From assembly GCA_026125925.1 (NCBI GenBank), contig JAHCKF010000095.1, positions 1-9,947 of the forward strand: a stretch of 9,947 nt of DNA, in the 5' to 3' direction. Position numbers and translations under genes: made by a program. Below, piece by piece: positions 6,924-9,947 of the stretch (position 1 is its first letter; each line of letters starts with the position of its first letter). Below the pieces are notes generated by a model. It was not told the origin of the DNA. It saw only the letters and a program-made list of their open reading frames with translations, and searched no databases. The stretch comes from Pseudolabrys sp. (GTDB lineage Bacteria > Pseudomonadota > Alphaproteobacteria > Rhizobiales > Xanthobacteraceae).

Positions 6924-7079
6924 GGCCAATTCCAGCCAGATTGGTCCGACCTTAGCGCTCGGAGCCTAGCGTGCCCCCCCCGAATCGCGCTACTCATGCA
7001 TCTTGGTTCGCCGTCATCGAACCTCCTGTCTGTCCGTGGGTGCTCAAAGTCCGAATCCACAGCGATCCTGTGGTTTTTT
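6924..7079 (+). ncRNA. Structured leader or small RNA upstream of the AlpA-like gene
   Basis: Three stem-loops follow each other: CCAAT (6926-6930) with ATTGG (6940-6944), extended by GG/TC; GGTTCG (7005-7010) with CGAACC (7018-7023); and CCACAG (7057-7062) with CTGTGG (7068-7073), followed by six T. An alternative stem in which GTGG near 7036 pairs with CCAC at 7057-7060 would compete with the terminator. The layout fits either attenuation of the gene starting at 7103 or a stand-alone small RNA. No promoter was identified, and expression is unproven. Confidence 0.35.
7057..7079 (+). terminator. Rho-independent terminator / attenuator
   Basis: A perfect 6-bp stem, CCACAG / CTGTGG, with a five-base loop is immediately followed by TTTTTT. 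It lies 23 bases before the AlpA-like start codon and 277 bases after the integrase stop. It could end the integrase transcript or attenuate the downstream gene. Confidence 0.8.
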
Positions 7080-7102
7080 GCGCCTCACGACAGGAGACGA
7101 AT

Positions 7103-7348
7103 ATGCCTATTATCGATGACAACCACTTCCGGATTATCGACAAGAAGGAACTGCGGAAGCTCGTGCCCTACTCCCTCCAGCACATCGCGCGGATGGAGAA
7201 GGCCGGCCAGTTCCCGCAACGCATCCAACTCGGCCCCAACCGAGTCGGCTGGTACGAGCACGAGGTGCTGGCCTGGATGCGCGACCGGCCGCGCGCGGCC
7301 GAGTTGAAAAGCCGCGCATCGCTCAGCCTCTCCGCTTCGCCGGCTTAG
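7103..7348 (+). CDS. AlpA-family DNA-binding regulator
   Basis: 81 residues, the size of AlpA/phage-type excisionase regulators. The MerR-like winged helix-turn-helix is visible: FRIIDKKELRKLVPYSLQHIARMEKAG contains the HTH, followed by the wing FPQRIQLGPNRVGWYEHEV and the closing helix LAWMRDRP. All follow the family's order. Such proteins control integrase or excision genes of tRNA-inserted elements, and some act as recombination directionality factors. ATG 7103 is preceded by AGGAG at the right distance. A terminator-like hairpin lies just upstream, suggesting leader control. The last 13 residues are Ser/Ala-rich and nondescript. Its stop lies two bases from the stop of the convergent replication gene, so no separate terminator fits between them. 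Confidence 0.85.
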   Translation: MPIIDDNHFRIIDKKELRKLVPYSLQHIARMEKAGQFPQRIQLGPNRVGWYEHEVLAWMRDRPRAAELKSRASLSLSASPA

Positions 7349-7350
7349 CG

Positions 7351-7965
7351 TCAGACCAAGGCGTCGCTGCCGGGCTCCGGCAGGGCCAGAGGCAGCGACG
7401 CCTGCCCTGTATCGGCGTTCTTGAGGCGGTAGCCCTTCACGAAGGCCAGCCGGTCGCCGTTGAACATGAAGCGGATGTTGACGAAGAAGGTGCCGTCATA
7501 GGGGCTGCGGAACAGGAACTCCTTTTCCAGCAGTTCCCGTAGGCCGCGCCGGAACGTCGCCGGCGCCAGCGGGCTGGCGTCCTGGCTGAGGAGCACGGTG
7601 TCCCTGCCAGGCGATCCGCGCAGCTCGTTGTAGACGATCTCGAACACCGCCAGCCCGGCCTTGGATAGCCCGGATGCCTGCTTCAGGCCGGCAAGGTAGA
7701 GCTTCACGAAGCGCTCCTTGTCCACCTCCTCGAACTCGTAGGAGATGGCGCCGCCGTGCCCCAGGATTTCCCCGGTGCCGCGATCGACGACGAAGCCCTT
7801 GTAATCGTCGCCGATCTGCACCCGCTTGGTGCGGGCGATCTCGCCGGTGCTGGGGACGCTCGGATTGGAGCGATAGACCGGCATTCCGTGTTTCTTGCGG
7901 ATGACTTCGGAGTTCTGTTCGATTTTGCTCAGTTTCGGCCTCCTGTTCTGTACAATTACAGACAT
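7351..7965 (-). CDS. RepL-like plasmid replication initiator
   Basis: 204 residues. The order of elements resembles RepL-type winged-helix replication initiators. A basic N terminus is followed by the short beta segment GFVVDRGTGEILG (about 57-69), then the helix ERFVKLYLAGLKQASGLSKAG (about 84-104). Next come the FEIVYNEL helix, an HTH-like block (SPLAPATFRRGLRELLEKEFLF, about 131-152) and the wing GTFFVNIRFMFNGDRLAF. It would bind the element's origin and start replication of an excised circle. ATG 7965 has only a weak ribosome-binding site. An in-frame CTG eleven codons later follows a full AGGAGG with six-base spacing and may be the true start (193 residues). A palindrome at 7947-7962 overlaps the first codons and suggests self-repression. 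The assignment is by pattern, without any search. Confidence 0.7.
   Translation of the reverse strand: MSVIVQNRRPKLSKIEQNSEVIRKKHGMPVYRSNPSVPSTGEIARTKRVQIGDDYKGFVVDRGTGEILGHGGAISYEFEEVDKERFVKLYLAGLKQASGLSKAGLAVFEIVYNELRGSPGRDTVLLSQDASPLAPATFRRGLRELLEKEFLFRSPYDGTFFVNIRFMFNGDRLAFVKGYRLKNADTGQASLPLALPEPGSDALV
7947..7962. promoter_or_regulatory. Palindrome over the RepL start, candidate operator
   Basis: TCTGTA CAAT TACAGA is a perfect 6-bp inverted repeat overlapping codons 2-7 of the replication gene as read from the ATG. If the CTG start is used, it would instead lie in the leader just before the AGGAGG. A second, weaker inverted repeat, GACTG (7972-7976) with CAGTC (7985-7989), lies just upstream. 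Both are suitably placed for repression by the initiator itself. Confidence 0.45.
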
Positions 7966-8140
7966 GAGCCTGACTGTATTTGTTCAGTCTGACAAGTGTA
8001 TTTTGAGCATATTTGAACAGGAATTGAGCAAATTGAATCAGAAACTGATTCTTTTCTGACGGTTTTCTGCGGGTTTGCAGGGATTCCCTTCTTATAGACT
8101 CAATAAGGAGGCCCGAAGGAGCGCGCGCCCCCACAGCGCG
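7966..8140. other. AT-rich repeat region, candidate replication origin
   Basis: This is the most AT-rich part of the element. Four near-identical direct repeats start at 8003 (TTGAGCA), 8013 (TTGAACA), 8024 (TTGAGCA) and 8033 (TTGAATCA). The intervals are 10, 11 and 9 bases, roughly one helical turn, so a bound protein would meet them on one face. A perfect hairpin follows, GAATCAG (8035-8041) with CTGATTC (8045-8051). A GC-rich stem of GCGCGC (8121-8126) with GCGCGC (8136-8141) closes the region. Short iterons, an AT-rich zone and a neighbouring initiator gene are typical of plasmid origins; operators for RepL are an alternative. No coding sequence is seen. Confidence 0.4.
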
Positions 8141-8229
8141 CCGTAGCGACTGAGGGACGACGAAGAACCGAAAGGCTCTACTGCCCAAGTTCGGAACGGG
8201 TGTTTGGCACGCTCCCCCGTCACTGCCGG
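8141..8229 (-). ncRNA. Compact 5S rRNA-like sequence
   Basis: Read on the minus strand, the 89 bases align with my memory of rhizobial 5S rRNA. Shared blocks in the same order are CACCCG, TTCCGAAC, GCC near GGT, CTTCGTC and GTCGCT. Relative to that sequence about six bases are missing in loop C and about nine after helix III. The ends pair: CCG-gc-AGUGAC with GUCGCU-a-CGG gives nine base pairs with one G-U pair, at the place of 5S helix I. A GC-rich stem lies just downstream, at 8121-8141. A normal ribosomal 5S would be about 118 bases and sit behind a 23S gene; none is here. It is either a reduced 5S-like RNA or a pseudogene. The comparison is from memory and was not computed. Confidence 0.4.
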
Positions 8230-8282
8230 AGCTGCGGACAGTCCGAAAAGGCATCCGGGTGGTCTGGACTTGGGGTGTACTC

Positions 8283-8357
8283 CAATGCTCTACAATCATA
8301 TATCAGAGCAAATGTAGATTTGCATTGCTGGTCAAGAATCGGCTTGTTCATACAAGC
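8283..8357. promoter_or_regulatory. Inverted repeats upstream of parA, candidate partition site/operator
   Basis: Overlapping inverted repeats are packed here: CAATGC (8283-8288) with GCATTG (8322-8327), TGCTCT (8286-8291) with AGAGCA (8305-8310), CTACA (8290-8294) with TGTAG (8313-8317), and GCTTGT (8342-8347) with ACAAGC (8352-8357). AT-rich -10-like hexamers occur on both strands (TACAAT at 8291-8296 plus; TATGAT at 8295-8300 minus). A position just ahead of a ParA/RHH operon is where partition proteins usually bind for segregation and self-control. Confidence 0.4.
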
Positions 8358-8413
8358 AAAGCCATGAGACACTATTTGCAGTTATATTCACTCACCCAAG
8401 CAGATTGTTCTTC

Positions 8414-9076
8414 ATGATCGTCACATTCGCATCCTCCAAGGGAGGGGTCGGCAAGTCCACCACCTGCGCCGCCGTTGCGGCCCATCTCGCGCTCGGCGGG
8501 GAGGGGGTCCAGGTCATCGACCTCGACCAGAACGGCACCCTCAAACGGTGGGCACTGCGCACGTCTATTCCGAATCTCACCGTTACGGCGATCGAGCCGC
8601 CGGCCTTCACCGCGTTCTGCCGCGAAAGTCAGGAGTCGGGCGAGTTCGACCACATCCTGATCGACCTGGCCGGCAGCCGCGAGGTGACGCTGCTCAAAGC
8701 CCTGGCGCGGGCGGACCTTGTCATCATCCCTGCCCAGGCGTCCGAGCCGGACATGCGGGAAGCCCTCGTCATCGCTGACGACCTGCGGGACGTGGCGGAG
8801 ACGGCCGGCCGGGAGATTCCGTTCCGCGTCCTGCTGACCAAGATGTTCCCGCTGCGCACCCGCGTCAGCGAGTTCGCGTTCGCCGAACTGGAGCGCCACA
8901 GGCTGCCGCGCTTCGAGACGGTGCTGATCGAGCGTGCGTCTTACCGGGAGATGTTCCTCAACGGCGAGCCGCCGACGCTGACCGAGCCCAACCGGGCAGG
9001 GGCCGAAATTGCCGCGCTCGTCGCCGAAATGAAGGCCGTCGTCGGGGCGGCTTCCGTCACTAGGAGCGCCGCATGA
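8414..9076 (+). CDS. parA: ParA/ParF-type partition ATPase
   Basis: 220 residues, with no N-terminal HTH, as in type Ib ParA/ParF proteins. The deviant Walker A motif SSKGGVGKSTT lies at residues 7-17, with signature lysine K9 and P-loop K14. Walker A' is VIDLDQNG (34-41). Walker B is ILIDLAG (81-87) with D84. The C-terminal ERASYREMF segment near 173-181 is typical of the family. It should move element DNA along the nucleoid by ATP-driven polymerisation together with its small partner encoded next. ATG 8414 puts the ATPase motif at the expected distance from the N terminus. No clear ribosome-binding site precedes it, so translation may start from a very short leader. Its TGA overlaps the next ATG (ATGA), showing translational coupling. 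Confidence 0.92.
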   Translation: MIVTFASSKGGVGKSTTCAAVAAHLALGGEGVQVIDLDQNGTLKRWALRTSIPNLTVTAIEPPAFTAFCRESQESGEFDHILIDLAGSREVTLLKALARADLVIIPAQASEPDMREALVIADDLRDVAETAGREIPFRVLLTKMFPLRTRVSEFAFAELERHRLPRFETVLIERASYREMFLNGEPPTLTEPNRAGAEIAALVAEMKAVVGAASVTRSAA

Positions 9077-9423
9077 GCCAGCGTTCCCGCGCCCCGTTCC
9101 AGCCCCTCGACAAGGACCCGCTCGATGCCGGCATAGAACGGCTGGCGAAGGAGAAGGGGGTCGCCGCCCTGGTCGCCCCGCAGCCGACCGTAAAGGCGTC
9201 CCCTGACGCTTCAGGTGGGTTTCCCCACACCCGCACCAAGCCCCTCAACATGGTGCTTCCCGATTACCTCTGGACCGAGTTGAAGATTCTGGCCGTCCGG
9301 CAGGAGGCGAGCGTCCGCCATGTCGTCATGGACGCCCTCCGCCAGTACGGCCTCACCATCCGAGACGAGGACATGATCGAGGATGGACGGCGGCTCAGGG
9401 GCAGCCGGCAACCCGAGTCCTGA
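9073..9423 (+). CDS. Ribbon-helix-helix partition partner (ParG-like role)
   Basis: 116 residues. A flexible, basic and proline-rich N terminus (about 1-52) precedes a ribbon-helix-helix domain: strand TKPLNMVLP (about 55-63), helix 1 YLWTELKILAVRQEA (65-79), and helix 2 SVRHVVMDALRQYGL (80-94). RHH dimers bind direct or inverted repeats in DNA, and in ParFG-type systems the flexible N terminus stimulates the ATPase. The overlap with parA fits this role. The candidate binding sites lie upstream of parA. No close family name can be given, because RHH partners diverge strongly. A general copy-control repressor is the alternative. Confidence 0.8.
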   Translation: MSQRSRAPFQPLDKDPLDAGIERLAKEKGVAALVAPQPTVKASPDASGGFPHTRTKPLNMVLPDYLWTELKILAVRQEASVRHVVMDALRQYGLTIRDEDMIEDGRRLRGSRQPES

Positions 9424-9454
9424 TGCGCTACCATTCAAACGGTCGGGAGTTCCA

Positions 9455-9483
9455 TTGACAACTGACTATTGTCAGTTTACATT
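9455..9483 (+). promoter_or_regulatory. Sigma-70-like promoter with overlapping operators, ahead of higBA
   Basis: TTGACA (9455-9460) and TACATT (9478-9483) are 17 bases apart. Two interlocked palindromes fill the spacer: TGACAA (9456-9461) with TTGTCA (9469-9474), and ACTGAC (9461-9466) with GTCAGT (9471-9476). A repressor bound here would block the promoter, as expected for HigA or the HigBA complex. Transcription would begin near 9490, just ahead of the ATG at 9499, giving a very short leader. Confidence 0.75.
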
Positions 9484-9498
9484 GATTGCGAGGCGGGC

Positions 9499-9777
9499 AT
9501 GATCCGGACTTTCAAGAGCAAGAAGCTGCGGAACCTGTTCGAGAAGGGGGATAGCCGCGGACTTCCCGCCGACCAGATCAGCCGTATCGAGAACCGCCTC
9601 GCAACGATCGAGGCCGCGCGGCGGATCGAGGATTGCAACGTGGCGGGATACCGGCTGCACGCGCTCAGTGGTGACTACAAGGGCTTTCATGCCGTCTGGG
9701 TCACCGGGAACTGGCGCATCGTGTTCCGTTTCGTCGATGGCGATGCCTTCGACGTGGATCACGTGGACTACCACTAG
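9499..9777 (+). CDS. higB: HigB toxin (RelE/ParE superfamily ribosome-dependent mRNase)
   Basis: 92 residues, exactly the length of the Proteus Rts1 HigB. It opens with MIRTFKSKKLRNLFEKG, typical of the family, and keeps GYRLHALSGDYKG and WRIVFRF. The residues I recall as catalytic in Proteus HigB fall on the same numbers here: H54, D90, Y91 and H92, the last three forming the C terminus. The protein would cut mRNA in the ribosomal A site when free of antitoxin. The ATG at 9499 gives this canonical length; an upstream in-frame GTG at 9469 lies inside the promoter and is rejected. The toxin gene precedes the antitoxin gene, the usual HigBA order, with an 11-base gap before the ATG of higA. Confidence 0.93.
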   Translation: MIRTFKSKKLRNLFEKGDSRGLPADQISRIENRLATIEAARRIEDCNVAGYRLHALSGDYKGFHAVWVTGNWRIVFRFVDGDAFDVDHVDYH

Positions 9778-9787
9778 GAGATTGGCA

Positions 9788-9947
9788 ATGCGTATGAAGA
9801 ACCCGCCCCATCCCGGCCGCATCGTCCGCGAGGACTGCCTGCCGGAGTTGAACCTGACCATCGGCAAGGCGGCCGAGGCTCTTGGCGTCAGCCGGCAGAC
9901 CCTCGACAAGATCGTCAACGAGCGCGGCAGCGTGACGCCGGACATGG
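9788..9947 (+). CDS. higA: HigA antitoxin (partial, cut by the window end)
   Basis: The first 53 codons are present. The protein starts MRMKNPPHPGRIVRE, the common HigA opening, followed by the Xre-type helix-turn-helix: LTIGKAAEALGVSRQTLDKIVNE is its core, with the recognition helix at SRQTLDKIV. HigA neutralises HigB and represses their shared promoter. AGGAG stands eight bases before the ATG at 9788. An ATG two codons later is an alternative start. The gene should continue for roughly 45 more codons to the right. Confidence 0.92.
   Translation, partial: MRMKNPPHPGRIVREDCLPELNLTIGKAAEALGVSRQTLDKIVNERGSVTPDM

Larger units (their letters stand above)
6781..7102. other. Intergenic region between integrase and AlpA-like gene
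   Basis: No gene is supported in these 322 bases. The first 140 bases are GC-rich and featureless. The second half has three successive stem-loops ending in a terminator, listed separately, so the region probably carries an untranslated leader or a small RNA. Confidence 0.5.

Noticed and set aside
7496..8299. Minus-strand open frame through the RepL gene and the origin-like region
   Set aside because: It is out of frame with the RepL gene, shows no family features and crosses the repeat and 5S-like regions.
9472..9945. Minus-strand open frame opposite higBA
   Set aside because: The plus strand encodes recognisable HigB with its catalytic residues, and HigA.

Overview
The window looks like a chromosome segment of a GC-rich alphaproteobacterium carrying accessory DNA. 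The evidence is the strong G/C bias at third codon positions, a tRNA gene that encodes its CCA, gene families common in Rhizobiales/Rhodobacterales-type genomes, and a dispersed-type GC-rich palindrome near the left edge. I cannot name the genus.

Left, 1-1327: the tail of a pentapeptide-repeat protein, a nested palindromic repeat, a class I SAM-dependent methyltransferase on the minus strand, and an intact tRNA-Arg(CCG). From 1328 to about 3480 the base composition drops visibly. This stretch holds a degenerate tRNA, a minus-strand nucleotidyltransferase (winged helix plus MNT-type fold plus an unassigned C-terminal half), and the C-terminal scrap of a tyrosine recombinase directly upstream of it. 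It reads as an old, decayed island. A small exported cysteine-containing protein (3553-4242, minus) and a membrane-anchored, glycine-rich-tailed protein with a TTG start (4641-5351, plus) follow. Between these two lies a short copy of a tRNA 3' end (4434-4452).

Right, 5413 to the window end: a 45-nt 3' half of tRNA-Phe(GAA), minus strand, has no matching 5' half and marks an integration junction. To its right is a plasmid-like integrative element. It has a P4-type tyrosine integrase, a structured leader with a perfect terminator hairpin ahead of an AlpA-like regulator, a convergent RepL-like replication initiator, an AT-rich repeat-bearing region that is a candidate origin, a ParA-type ATPase overlapping a ribbon-helix-helix partner gene, and a HigB/HigA toxin-antitoxin pair (HigA cut by the window end). 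Integrase and AlpA would govern insertion and excision, RepL the replication of an excised form, ParA plus the RHH protein segregation, and HigBA retention. The right end of the element and the complete tRNA-Phe should lie beyond the window.

The least expected signal is at 8141-8229. On the minus strand, between the replication and partition genes, is a compact sequence that aligns with alphaproteobacterial 5S rRNA across much of its length but lacks two internal blocks. It is closed by a terminal helix. It may be a miniaturised 5S-like RNA or a decayed 5S fragment. All homology statements are from memory of families; no search was run.
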